Assembly: GCA_036503065.1 (NCBI GenBank)
Contig: DASXXM010000664.1
Location: forward strand, 1-7,193
Length of the DNA stretch: 7,193 nt
Reading direction: 5' to 3'
From: DATEPR01 sp036503065
GTDB lineage: Bacteria; Actinomycetota; Actinomycetes; Mycobacteriales; Pseudonocardiaceae
The position numbers were made by a program, and so were the translations under genes. The notes beneath the pieces were generated by a model. That model was given only the letters and a program-made list of their open reading frames with translations. It made no database searches and was not told the DNA's origin. Shown here piece after piece: positions 1 through 6,156 of this stretch (positions are counted from its first letter, which is position 1; each line of letters starts with the position of its first letter).

Positions 1-135
1 GTCGGCTGTGCCGGGCCGATCCCGTCCGGTTCTACTGGGGCTCGCGGCCCGTTCTTCCGGAAGCTCCCCGGTGATGGCCGGATCAACGCCGTGTATCCAG
101 GATAACGGGACCGGGCAACCGGCTTGTTCCCGGCC

Positions 136-600
136 TCAGCCCGCGTCGGCACCGCGGTGGGCCGCGGCCAGCGACCGGTCCGGCGAGCAGACCGCGCACG
201 GCGTGAAGCCCAGTTCACGGGCCTCCCGGATCGGCAGGGTCAGCGCGGGGCGACCGGCCAGCCAGGGACACGTGGGCAGGTGGTAGCGCGGCCGCTCGTC
301 GACCACCCGGACCTCGTTGTCCAGTTCGGTGACGGCGAGCAGGTCGGCCGCGTCGGTGTCCTCCTCGGCCGGCTCGGCGTCGGCGTCGGGTTCGGCACCG
401 TCGACCGTCGCCGGGACGACCGGCGGTGGCGGCAGGGCCGCGGACCGGCGCCGACGACGGCGCCAGTCCACCACCAGGATGACCGCGGCCACGACACTCG
501 CGCCGACCGACACCCACGCCCACAGCATCGCCGACGTGGCCAGGGCCGTGACGAGCAGCCCGAAGGCCACCACGACCAGTGCCAGAACCAGAAAGAGCAT
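136..600 (-). CDS. Small membrane protein with C-terminal His/Cys (Ada-like) cluster, function unknown
   Basis: A 154-residue protein starting at ATG. Two hydrophobic segments (about residues 2-20 and 25-45) form a tight hairpin, followed by an Arg run (47-52) that places the long C-terminal part in the cytoplasm by the positive-inside rule. Then come a Pro-rich stretch (57-63), an acidic linker (about 69-102), and a compact C-terminal motif: H107-x3-C111 and, 24 residues later, C135-x2-C138 followed by SPD. This spacing resembles small zinc-knuckle or Ada-type metal-binding domains; metal binding is inference. The gene follows divIVA, where M. tuberculosis also carries a small transmembrane protein gene, but a strong hairpin block separates the two. 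No clear Shine-Dalgarno is visible (the bases before ATG are GGCCGGCG), so the start is less certain than the frame. I do not recognise a named family and assign no function. Confidence 0.8.
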   Translation of the reverse strand: MLFLVLALVVVAFGLLVTALATSAMLWAWVSVGASVVAAVILVVDWRRRRRRSAALPPPPVVPATVDGAEPDADAEPAEEDTDAADLLAVTELDNEVRVVDERPRYHLPTCPWLAGRPALTLPIREARELGFTPCAVCSPDRSLAAAHRGADAG

Positions 601-638
601 CGCCGGCCTAACGTTTCAGCACACGAATCCCGGCAGAC

Positions 639-661
639 GTTCGGGCGCCCAGCGCCCGAAC
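639..661. terminator. Perfect 10-bp hairpin, terminator candidate
   Basis: The arms gttcgggcgc (639-648) and gcgcccgaac (652-661) are perfectly complementary around a 3-nt loop. There is no T-tract on either side, as is common for actinobacterial terminators. It is the most distal of three hairpins after the divIVA stop codon and lies 38 bases before the next start codon. Confidence 0.6.
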
Positions 662-670
662 CCGCGGGGG

Positions 671-690
671 TCTGGGGGTCGCCCCCCAGA
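671..690. terminator. 8-bp G/C-rich hairpin, terminator candidate
   Basis: The arms tctggggg (671-678) and cccccaga (683-690) are perfectly complementary with a 4-nt loop. A very stable hairpin of this TCTGGGGG...CCCCCAGA type is, from memory, frequent downstream of genes in high-GC actinomycetes. No T-tract follows. It lies 62 bases past the divIVA stop codon in the direction of transcription. Confidence 0.6.
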
Positions 691-695
691 AGACA

Positions 696-750
696 CAGAG
701 CGAGCGACGTGGTCCGCGCTCTCCGCGGACACACGTCCCCAGAGCGAGCG
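696..750. repeat. 11-bp direct repeats flanking the divIVA hairpin
   Basis: The sequence cagagcgagcg occurs at 696-706 and again at 740-750, in the same orientation, one copy on each side of the bulged hairpin. The copies are identical. Their meaning is unknown; they could come from local duplication or be part of a dispersed 3'-end element. Confidence 0.55.
706..737. terminator. 13-bp bulged hairpin just after divIVA
   Basis: The stem pairs 706-711 with 732-737 and 712-718 with 724-730. There is one bulged A (731) and a 5-nt loop (719-723). It lies 15 bases beyond the divIVA stop codon in the direction of transcription and is flanked by 11-bp direct repeats (696-706 and 740-750). It is likely the first and strongest transcription stop or mRNA 3'-end stabiliser after divIVA. 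Confidence 0.6.
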
Positions 751-752
751 GA

Positions 753-1580
753 TCAGCCTGCTTCGGCCCTTGGACCGAAGGAGTAGCCGGACTGGTTCGC
801 CCGACTGTCCGACGGTGCCGCGGAACCGCGGTCGTTGAGATCCCGCAGGCTCGACTCGAGGAAGGTCTTGAGACGGGTTCGGTACTCGCGCTCGAACGTG
901 CGCAGAGTCTCGATCTCCTTCTCCAGGCTCTTCTTCTCGTTCGTGATGGTGCTGATCAGCTCGTTGTGCTTGCGCTGAGCGTCACGTTCCAGATTGCCGG
1001 CCTTGTCCCTGGCCTGGCGTTCCAGCGTCTCCGACCGGGTCCGCGCCTCGTTGAGCATGGTCTCGGCGCGCGTACGGGCCTCGTTGACCATCGTGTCGGA
1101 CTTGGCACGTGCCTCGGACAGCAGTTGCTCCGCCTTGGTCCGTGCCTCGGACAGCATGCTGTCCGATTCGGACTTGGCCTCGCCGGTCAGCCGGTCGGCC
1201 ATCTCCTGTGCCAGGCCGAGCACCTTGGCCGCCTGTACGTGATGGTCGCCACCGCCCATACCGCCGCCCGGGGTCGTCTCCTCCATCGAGGACGGCGGCG
1301 GCACCGTGGACAACCGGCGGGACGGCATGTCCTCCGGGCCACGCTGCACGACCGGGGCCGGCGCGGAGCGCGCGTTGTCCAGGTCCGTTCTGGCCGAGTC
1401 GAGCTGTTGATCCAGCTGCTCGGCCTGCTGACGTAGGTCCGTGTTCTCCTCAAGCAGGCGGGCCAACTCGGCCTCGATGAGGTCGAGGAAGGCATCGACC
1501 TCGTCCTCGTTGTAGCCCCGCTTACCAATAGGAGGCTTGCTGAACGCCACGTTGTGCACGTCAGCGGGGGTCAAGCCCAT
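753..1580 (-). CDS. divIVA: DivIVA/Wag31 polar growth and septum-site protein
   Basis: A 275-residue cytoplasmic coiled-coil protein that marks negatively curved membrane at poles and septa. In actinobacteria it recruits the cell-wall elongation machinery. The N-terminal DivIVA lipid-binding domain is near-identical to mycobacterial Wag31 as I recall it (residues 1-50, with [20 protein letters not shown]). A first coiled coil reaches about residue 71, followed by a Pro/Gly-rich, His-containing variable linker (72-115) and a long second coiled coil (116-249) that ends with the conserved [18 protein letters not shown] block. Residues 133-198 form about six consecutive 11-residue repeats of (S/N)EAR-type. 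The tail is polar and disordered. The ATG is preceded by AGGTGA four bases upstream, which supports the start. It lies 47 bases after yggT and is the last gene before a hairpin block. In mycobacteria the linker is a Ser/Thr kinase target; T92 or neighbouring residues could play that part here, but this is inference. Confidence 0.97.
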   Translation of the reverse strand: MGLTPADVHNVAFSKPPIGKRGYNEDEVDAFLDLIEAELARLLEENTDLRQQAEQLDQQLDSARTDLDNARSAPAPVVQRGPEDMPSRRLSTVPPPSSMEETTPGGGMGGGDHHVQAAKVLGLAQEMADRLTGEAKSESDSMLSEARTKAEQLLSEARAKSDTMVNEARTRAETMLNEARTRSETLERQARDKAGNLERDAQRKHNELISTITNEKKSLEKEIETLRTFEREYRTRLKTFLESSLRDLNDRGSAAPSDSRANQSGYSFGPRAEAG

Positions 1581-1627
1581 CAGATCACCTCACGCACTCA
1601 CGGCTGTCGTTACCCGGAACCCCGTCA

Positions 1628-1909
1628 TCACGGGTACGCCAAACGCATCAGTATGAACACAACCAGCAGGAGCACCATAATCGATACGTCCAGCCCCACG
1701 CCGCCGATCCGCACCATCGGTATCACCCGACGAGCCAACCGGACAGGTGGGTCGGTCACTGTGTAGATGGTCTCCAGCGTTACCGCAACCCCACCGGCCG
1801 GTCGCCACTCCCGGGCGAACGCCCGAACGAGTTCGACCACGACACGTGCGGTCAGCAGCAGCCAGAAGGCGAACAACACGTAATACAGCACCAGCCGCGC
1901 GGTCTCCAC
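1628..1909 (-). CDS. yggT: YggT family membrane protein
   Basis: A 93-residue integral membrane protein with two hydrophobic helices (about 6-26 and 72-91) and a basic, Pro-containing middle. The block FAREWRP (31-37) and the segment TDPPVRLARRVIP (52-64) are typical of the family, and the protein aligns over its full length with the mycobacterial protein encoded between sepF and wag31. The biochemical role is unclear; the family is linked by position and some genetics to division and membrane or osmotic homeostasis. The start is GTG. An in-frame TGA lies two codons upstream, so no longer version is possible. The ribosome site is weak (TTGAG) and sits in the loop of a 5-bp hairpin (1907-1921) that includes the start codon. 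It lies 25 bases after the sepF stop codon, consistent with co-transcription. Confidence 0.93.
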   Translation of the reverse strand: METARLVLYYVLFAFWLLLTARVVVELVRAFAREWRPAGGVAVTLETIYTVTDPPVRLARRVIPMVRIGGVGLDVSIMVLLLVVFILMRLAYP

Positions 1910-1934
1910 AGCTCAACTGTGCCACGATCGTGGC

Positions 1935-2561
1935 TCAGCCGAAGAACCCACCCTCGGCGATCCGCCGTCGGTCCTCTGCCGTGACGTCAATATCCGGCGG
2001 TGAGATCAAGAACACCTTGTTGGTCACCTTGTCCATCGCGCCCCGCATCGCGAACGCCAACCCGGCCGCGAAGTCGACGAGGCGCTTGGCGTCGGCGTCG
2101 GACATATCGGTCAGGTTCATGATCACCGGGTTGCCGTCGCGGTAGCGCTCGCCGATCGTGCGGGCCTCCATGTAGCTGCGCGGATGCAGGGTGGTGATCT
2201 TGCTCAGCGGGTGCGGCGCCGTTTCCGGCACCGGCCGGGTCCGCGGCGGCGGCGGCTCGACCTGAGGTTCGACCGCCAGCGCGCCGCGCACCGGCGTGAT
2301 GGTGCGGTGCGGCGGTTCCGCGGTCCACGGGCGGCGGGCGGCACCGCTGAACTCGTCCGGGGTGTCCAACCGGGACACCGGACGCGGGTTGCTCAGTGGG
2401 CGACGGCGGGCACCGATTCGGTCACTGTACGTATCGAAGTCCGGCTCGCCGCCGGACTGGTACGCCGAGCCGTAGCCGCTGTAGCGGTCGTCCTCGTACT
2501 CGTCCATCTCGTCGGCCGGGACCATGCCGAAGTACGCCTTCAGCTTCTGCAACGCGCTCAT
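1935..2561 (-). CDS. sepF: SepF, FtsZ membrane anchor
   Basis: A 208-residue cytoplasmic division protein that binds the FtsZ tail and attaches the Z-ring to the membrane; it is the main FtsZ anchor in actinobacteria, which lack FtsA. The N-terminal MSALQKLKAYFGMVP (1-15) is the amphipathic membrane-targeting helix. A long, acidic then Arg/Pro-rich linker follows (16-120). The C-terminal SepF fold (about 121-203) contains the characteristic ARTIGERYRDGNPVIMNL and the helix DADAKRLVDFAAGLAFAMRG, then a strand with KVFLISPPDIDV and a short tail ending GGFFG. The ATG is preceded by GGGAGGA four bases upstream, a strong ribosome site. It lies 22 bases after yggS and 25 bases before yggT on the same strand. 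Length and motifs are normal for the family. Confidence 0.97.
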   Translation of the reverse strand: MSALQKLKAYFGMVPADEMDEYEDDRYSGYGSAYQSGGEPDFDTYSDRIGARRRPLSNPRPVSRLDTPDEFSGAARRPWTAEPPHRTITPVRGALAVEPQVEPPPPRTRPVPETAPHPLSKITTLHPRSYMEARTIGERYRDGNPVIMNLTDMSDADAKRLVDFAAGLAFAMRGAMDKVTNKVFLISPPDIDVTAEDRRRIAEGGFFG

Positions 2562-2583
2562 GACGTCCTCCCTGCACTCCGGA

Positions 2584-3312
2584 CTAGGGCGAGGCTAACC
2601 GCCGACTACCGAGCAAAGCGGTTCCGACACGCACACACGTCGACCCTCGGGCGATCGCCGTTTCAAGATCCCCGCTCATGCCGGCGGACAAACACGTCGC
2701 GGCCGGATGGGCGGTTCGCAGTTGGTCGGCGGCCGTCGCGAGCTGGTCGAACGCCTCTTCCGGCGGCATCCCCAGCGGGGCGACCGCCATCACACCGCGC
2801 AACCGTAGCGTGTCCAGGCCGGCAATGTGATCACTTAACGCGATCAGGTCGGGCAGCGGGCAGCCGCCGCGATCGGTGTCGCCGTCGATGCTCGCCTGGA
2901 CGAGCACGTCCAACTTCGTCGAGCGAATCCCTCGATCGAGTGATGTCCGTACGGCGTGTTGCAGTGCATCGGCGAGTCGCGCCGAATCGACCGACTGGAC
3001 CTCGTCGGCCCAGCCGGCCACGGACCGGGCCTTGTTGCGTTGCAGCCGGCCGACCATGGACCAGCGGACGGGAGTCGCCGGCCGGAGTGCGGCAAACTCG
3101 GCGACCTTGGCGGCCGCCTCGCCGTCGCGGTTCTCGGCGAAGTCGGTCAGCGCCAAATCGGCCAGCATGGCTGCGTCGGTCGCTGGAAAGTTCTTGGTGA
3201 CGGCCAGCAGTCGCACGTCGGCGGGGTCGCGGCCGGCGGCCCGGCAGGCACCGTCGATGCGGGCGCGGGTGGCGGCCAGGTTCTCGGCGAGTTCGGCGGC
3301 GCGGTCGGTCAT
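2584..3312 (-). CDS. yggS: YggS/PLPBP-type pyridoxal-phosphate homeostasis protein
   Basis: A 242-residue PLP-binding protein of the YggS/PROSC family, a TIM-barrel related to alanine racemase without known catalytic activity, which buffers free PLP. K40 in LLAVTKNFP is the Schiff-base lysine. Other family marks are FAENR (58-62), GRLQRNKA (88-95), the barrel strands ending in VQASIDGD (138-145) and LRGVMAVAP (171-179), and the phosphate-binding LSAGMSGDLETAI with GSTCVRVGTALLG (208-235). Two deviations stand out: the usual Gly of FGENR is Ala, and the usual His of WHM/FVG-LQ-NK is Ser85. The same frame stays open upstream to 4023, but similarity begins at this ATG, which overlaps the pgeF stop codon as ATGA, indicating translational coupling. 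Position between pgeF and sepF is standard. Confidence 0.95.
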   Translation of the reverse strand: MTDRAAELAENLAATRARIDGACRAAGRDPADVRLLAVTKNFPATDAAMLADLALTDFAENRDGEAAAKVAEFAALRPATPVRWSMVGRLQRNKARSVAGWADEVQSVDSARLADALQHAVRTSLDRGIRSTKLDVLVQASIDGDTDRGGCPLPDLIALSDHIAGLDTLRLRGVMAVAPLGMPPEEAFDQLATAADQLRTAHPAATCLSAGMSGDLETAIARGSTCVRVGTALLGSRRLASP

Positions 3313-4016
3313 TCGGGGGCCAGCCAGGTGATCGCGGCCTGTCGGCCGGTCCTGCCGTCTCGTCGGTGGCTGAACAGGGTGCGGTCCTCGACCGTGCACC
3401 GCGGGTCGACGCCGATCCTGGCCACGCCCGCGTCGGCCAGTTGTTGCCAGAGGCCGGCCCTCAGGTCCAGTGCGGGGGTGCCCTGTCGGCTGCGGCTCGC
3501 GCTGCCCGGTAGGTGGGTGGCCACGTCCGTCCGCATGGCGGCCGGGACCTCGTAGCACTCGCCACAGACGGCCGGGCCGAGTAACGCCTCGATGTGGTCG
3601 GTTCTGGCGCCCGCCGCCCGCATGGCGGCCAGTGCGGCCGGCAGCACGCCGACCCGGGAGCCGACCCGGCCTGCGTGTACCGCGGCCACCACGCCCGCGT
3701 CGGCGTCGGCCAGCAGGACCGGCACGCAGTCGGCGACCAGTACCGCGACGGCCAGGCCCGGCTCTGTCGAGATGACGGCGTCGGTGGCCTCGAGGGGGTC
3801 CGTTCGTGGGCCGTCCACGGTCGCGGCGGTGCGACCGTGGACCTGTTCCATCCAGATCACGTGATCCGACGGCAGTCCCAGTTCGGTGGCGAGGCGTTCG
3901 CGGTTGGCGGCCACCGCCGCCGGGTCGTCGCCGACGCGATCTCCCAGATTGAAGGACTCGTAGGGCGGCCGGGAGTGGCCACCGGCCCGAGTGGTGACGA
4001 TTCGACGAACCCGCAC
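3309..4016 (-). CDS. pgeF: PgeF, peptidoglycan editing factor (laccase-domain/YfiH family)
   Basis: A 235-residue cytoplasmic protein of the multicopper-oxidase-like DUF152/YfiH family. E. coli YfiH removes L-Ser wrongly added in place of L-Ala to the UDP-MurNAc precursor; related proteins act on purine nucleosides. The metal/active-site triad is visible: H60 (WMEQVHG), C97 (VADCVPV) and H114 (AAVHAG). Supporting motifs are SFNLGDRVGDD (21-31), GPAVCGECYEVP (147-158) and the C-terminal CTVED with FSHRRDGRTGRQA (207-227). After H114 the sequence reads HAGRVG rather than the HAGW(R/K)G common in proteobacteria. The start is taken as GTG, 18 bases after the ftsZ stop codon, because it gives a full-length protein; no good ribosome site is visible, so coupling to ftsZ translation is plausible. 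Its end overlaps the yggS start by 4 bases. Confidence 0.95.
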   Translation of the reverse strand: MRVRRIVTTRAGGHSRPPYESFNLGDRVGDDPAAVAANRERLATELGLPSDHVIWMEQVHGRTAATVDGPRTDPLEATDAVISTEPGLAVAVLVADCVPVLLADADAGVVAAVHAGRVGSRVGVLPAALAAMRAAGARTDHIEALLGPAVCGECYEVPAAMRTDVATHLPGSASRSRQGTPALDLRAGLWQQLADAGVARIGVDPRCTVEDRTLFSHRRDGRTGRQAAITWLAPE

Positions 4017-4034
4017 CGGTCAACCGTAGCGACG

Positions 4035-5375
4035 TCAGCGGCGCATGAAGGGCGGCACGTCCACCTCGTCATCCGGATCGTCGGTGACCGGCACGGCCCG
4101 GCTGGGCAGCGAGCCGTGGTTGTTCGCCCCGCTGGGCGGCATGCCGGGCCGAGTGCTGCTGTGTCCCACCGGAGCCGACGGAGCCGGGTAACCGGCGGGG
4201 TTGTTCCCCGGCGAGTAGCTCGGGGGCGGGTAGGTACCCGTCCGAGGAGCCGGCGGTTCGCCCGAACGAGTGGTGTGGTTGACCGTGGGTCGCGGTTCGG
4301 TCGACTGGGTCGCTTGCTGGTGTTGAGGCGCTTGCGGGGCCGGGGTGGCCACTTGGCCGGCTGCGGCGGACGCCACCGTCCCGCGGGAGGCGACCGCCCC
4401 CCTAGGGTCCAGTTTCTTGTGTGTCGGCGTCCCACTGTCGAAGCCGGCGGCGATCACGGTGACGCGCACCTCGTCGCCGAGCGAGTCGTCGATCACCGTG
4501 CCGAAGATGATGTTGGCCTCGGGGTGGGCGGCTTCCTGGACCAGCGAGGCCGCTTCGTTGATCTCGAACAGGCCCAGGTCCGAACCGCCCGCGATGGCCA
4601 GCAGCACGCCGTAGGCGCCGTCCATCGACGCTTCCAGCAGTGGCGAGTTGATCGCCTTCTCCGCCGCCTGGATGGCCCGGCCGTCACCCCGTGCCGAGCC
4701 GATGCCCATCAGCGCGCTGCCCGCGCCGGACATGACGCTCTTGACGTCCGCGAAGTCCAGGTTGATCAGGCCGGGGGTGGTGATCAGATCGGTGATGCCC
4801 TGCACGCCGGACAGCAGCACCTCGTCCGCGGAGCGGAACGCGTCCATCAGGCTCACGCCGATGTCGCCGAGTTGGAGCAGGCGGTCGTTGGGGATCACGA
4901 TCAGGGTGTCGCACTCGTTGCGGAGGCCCTGGATGCCGTCGTCGGCCTGCTTGGCGCGACGCTTGCCCTCGAAGGAGAACGGGCGGGTGACCACACCGAT
5001 GGTCAGGGCACCCAGCTTGCGGGCGATGGACGCGACCACGGGAGCGCCACCCGTGCCGGTGCCGCCGCCCTCACCCGCGGTGACGAACACCATGTCCGCG
5101 CCCTTGATGACTTCTTCGATCTCCTCACGGTGGTCCTCGGCGGCCTTGTGGCCGACTTCGGGATTGGCGCCCGCGCCGAGTCCTCTGGTGAGTTCTCGGC
5201 CGATGTCGAGCTTGACGTCGGCGTCGGACATCAGCAGTGCCTGCGCGTCGGTGTTCACCGCGATGAACTCGACACCCTTCAGCCCGACCTCGATCATGCG
5301 GTTGACGGCGTTCACCCCGCCGCCGCCGATGCCGACGACTTTGATCACCGCCAGGTAGTTGTGCGGGGGCGTCAT
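4035..5375 (-). CDS. ftsZ: FtsZ, tubulin-like cell division GTPase
   Basis: A 446-residue GTPase that polymerises into the cytokinetic Z-ring. The GTP-binding domain shows [13 protein letters not shown] (15-27), the tubulin signature [13 protein letters not shown] (101-113), NTDAQAL (41-47) and the T7 synergy loop N205-L-D207-F-A-D210, so the catalytic residues are intact. The globular part ends near residue 316. An extended Pro/Ser/Thr/Gln-rich linker follows (about 317-430), then the acidic C-terminal peptide [12 protein letters not shown] (435-446) that binds SepF and other partners. It is longer than M. tuberculosis FtsZ (379 residues, from memory) because of this linker. The reading frame extends 29 codons further upstream, but the start used here matches known actinobacterial FtsZ N-termini and has AGGAAGG eight bases upstream. 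Transcription probably starts in the 247-nt gap before it as well as from ftsQ. Confidence 0.98.
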   Translation of the reverse strand: MTPPHNYLAVIKVVGIGGGGVNAVNRMIEVGLKGVEFIAVNTDAQALLMSDADVKLDIGRELTRGLGAGANPEVGHKAAEDHREEIEEVIKGADMVFVTAGEGGGTGTGGAPVVASIARKLGALTIGVVTRPFSFEGKRRAKQADDGIQGLRNECDTLIVIPNDRLLQLGDIGVSLMDAFRSADEVLLSGVQGITDLITTPGLINLDFADVKSVMSGAGSALMGIGSARGDGRAIQAAEKAINSPLLEASMDGAYGVLLAIAGGSDLGLFEINEAASLVQEAAHPEANIIFGTVIDDSLGDEVRVTVIAAGFDSGTPTHKKLDPRGAVASRGTVASAAAGQVATPAPQAPQHQQATQSTEPRPTVNHTTRSGEPPAPRTGTYPPPSYSPGNNPAGYPAPSAPVGHSSTRPGMPPSGANNHGSLPSRAVPVTDDPDDEVDVPPFMRR

Positions 5376-5383
5376 CGGATCCG

Positions 5384-5390
5384 CCTTCCT
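5384..5390 (-). promoter_or_regulatory. Shine-Dalgarno site fixing the ftsZ start
   Basis: AGGAAGG on the minus strand, with eight bases between it and the ATG at 5375. It lies inside the longer open frame, which favours the downstream ATG as the true ftsZ start. Confidence 0.8.
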
Positions 5391-5430
5391 GATCATGACT
5401 TGCTTTGCCCGAGCGTAGGTGTTCACGCCG

Positions 5431-5451
5431 GCGGCCTGATGCCCAGGCCGC
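5431..5451 (-). promoter_or_regulatory. Hairpin in the ftsZ leader
   Basis: The arms gcggcctg (5431-5438) and caggccgc (5444-5451) form a perfect 8-bp stem with a 5-nt loop. The stem ends 55 bases before the ftsZ start codon and so would lie in the untranslated leader of a transcript from the upstream candidate promoter. It has no T-tract. It could stabilise the leader, attenuate, or end transcripts arriving from the DinB-like gene. Confidence 0.45.
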
Positions 5452-5460
5452 GCTTCGGCC

Positions 5461-5491
5461 AACCCTGAACCTCCACCAGAGGTTTAGAGTT
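5461..5491 (-). promoter_or_regulatory. 13-bp inverted repeat upstream of ftsZ, candidate operator
   Basis: On the plus strand aaccctgaacctc (5461-5473), a 5-base spacer, then gaggtttagagtt (5479-5491). Eleven of 13 positions are complementary. On the minus strand it begins one base after a TTGACA hexamer and so covers the spacer and -10 zone of the candidate ftsZ promoter. Its position fits a binding site for a repressor or other regulator; which one is unknown. An AT-richer patch in an otherwise GC-rich window supports a regulatory role. Confidence 0.5.
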
Positions 5492-5492
5492 A

Positions 5493-5498
5493 TGTCAA
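5493..5498 (-). promoter_or_regulatory. Candidate -35 box (TTGACA) of an ftsZ promoter
   Basis: A perfect minus-strand TTGACA about 118 bases before the ftsZ start. No convincing -10 hexamer stands at 17-18 bases spacing (the bases there read TGGAGG or GGAGGT), so this is a partial promoter call. It lies between two inverted repeats (5461-5491 and 5504-5523), which suggests a regulated start site. Confidence 0.45.
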
Positions 5499-5503
5499 CC
5501 CCA

Positions 5504-5523
5504 TACCGTGGATGTGGACGGTA
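5504..5523 (-). promoter_or_regulatory. 6-bp inverted repeat upstream of the TTGACA box
   Basis: The arms taccgt (5504-5509) and acggta (5518-5523) are perfectly complementary with an 8-base spacer. It sits just upstream of the candidate -35 hexamer, where an activator could bind. It is short, so chance occurrence cannot be excluded. Confidence 0.3.
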
Positions 5524-5622
5524 GGCACCAGAAAAGGCCGGGTCCAGCAGCCACGCCGTAGGCAGTCGCACATGTTCGTCACGCTGCGCGAGCGATCACG
5601 CCAAGTGATGATCAGGAATCCG

Positions 5623-6156
5623 CTATTCGCCGGTGACACCGTCCAGGTTCTCGCGGATGACGTCCAGGTGGCCGGCATGCCGGCCGGTCTCCTCGATCAT
5701 GTGGATGACCACCCAGCGCACGGTCATCAGGCGGTCCCGGAACGGCACCTCGGTGTCCAGGTCCAGCTTGGCCAGCACCTGCCGGCTCGCCTCGCACTCG
5801 GCGGCGTATTCGGTCAGCAGTTCGGCCTGCGGACGGCCGTGCGCCGCGGTGAAGTCGCCGTCCGGGTTGTCGTCGGTGTAGGGCGGGTCGTTCGGCCGGG
5901 CGCCGAGTATCTCGCCGAACCAGTAGCGCTCGACCCATCTCAGGTGCGACACGATGCCGGCGATCGTCATCAGCGGCGACCGGAGGGTGGCGCGGTGCGC
6001 GTCGGCGTCGGACAGGTCGGCCGCCTTCAGGTGCACGGTGGCGCGCAGGAAGTCCAGGAAGCCGGTGAGCTGGGCCAGTTCGCCGCCGGTCTCGGGTGGA
6101 TCGACCCGTTTGATCCGGGTTGTCTCGGTCTGGGTTGTCGGCATGGCGGTCATCAT
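5623..6156 (-). CDS. DinB/YfiT-superfamily (DUF664-like) putative metal-dependent protein
   Basis: A 177-residue predicted cytoplasmic four-helix-bundle protein of the DinB/DUF664 group (not DNA polymerase IV). Family members bind a divalent metal through histidines, and several act with thiols such as mycothiol or bacillithiol. Counting from this ATG, the pattern includes VSHLRWVERYWFGEILG (70-86, H71 as first ligand) and the C-terminal VIHMIEETGRHAGHLDVIRE (150-169), with H152, H160 and H163 as candidate ligands. The substrate is unknown. Starts are ambiguous: GTG at 6168, ATG at 6156 or ATG at 6153; I prefer 6156 because GGTGGGCGG lies just before it, but the signal is weak. It follows the ftsQ stop codon by 17-29 bases on the same strand, so it is probably transcribed with ftsQ. 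A gene of this family between ftsQ and ftsZ is unexpected, since these two are normally adjacent. Confidence 0.88.
   Translation of the reverse strand: MMTAMPTTQTETTRIKRVDPPETGGELAQLTGFLDFLRATVHLKAADLSDADAHRATLRSPLMTIAGIVSHLRWVERYWFGEILGARPNDPPYTDDNPDGDFTAAHGRPQAELLTEYAAECEASRQVLAKLDLDTEVPFRDRLMTVRWVVIHMIEETGRHAGHLDVIRENLDGVTGE

Noticed and set aside
54..63. Palindrome cttccggaag near the left edge
   Set aside because: Ten bases with no loop and no associated promoter or gene; expected by chance in GC-rich DNA.
124..786. Plus-strand open frames at the left end (8-286, 124-786, 317-838)
   Set aside because: They overlap the membrane-protein gene and the hairpin block, show no recognisable domain and have shadow-like composition.
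1305..1313. DnaA-box-like CGTGGACAA inside divIVA
   Set aside because: An isolated 8-of-9 match within a conserved coding region, with no second box nearby.
2584..4023. A single 479-residue protein joining an Arg-rich N-terminal half to YggS
   Set aside because: Only the part from 3312 resembles a protein family. The upstream part is an out-of-frame reading of pgeF.
5376..5462. A 29-residue longer FtsZ N-terminus
   Set aside because: The extra residues do not match FtsZ, while the downstream ATG has a strong ribosome site and begins exactly as known actinobacterial FtsZ.
3594..5468. A 624-codon plus-strand open frame antisense to ftsZ
   Set aside because: Its protein is low-complexity and rich in Gly, Arg, Val and His, as expected from a GC-rich antisense frame. 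The opposite strand encodes an unmistakable FtsZ.
5490..5573. A 27-residue Cys-containing mini-ORF (starting MCDCLRRGCW) upstream of ftsZ
   Set aside because: There is no ribosome site, codon use is unconvincing and it runs into the candidate promoter. It would need conservation across genomes to be taken seriously.
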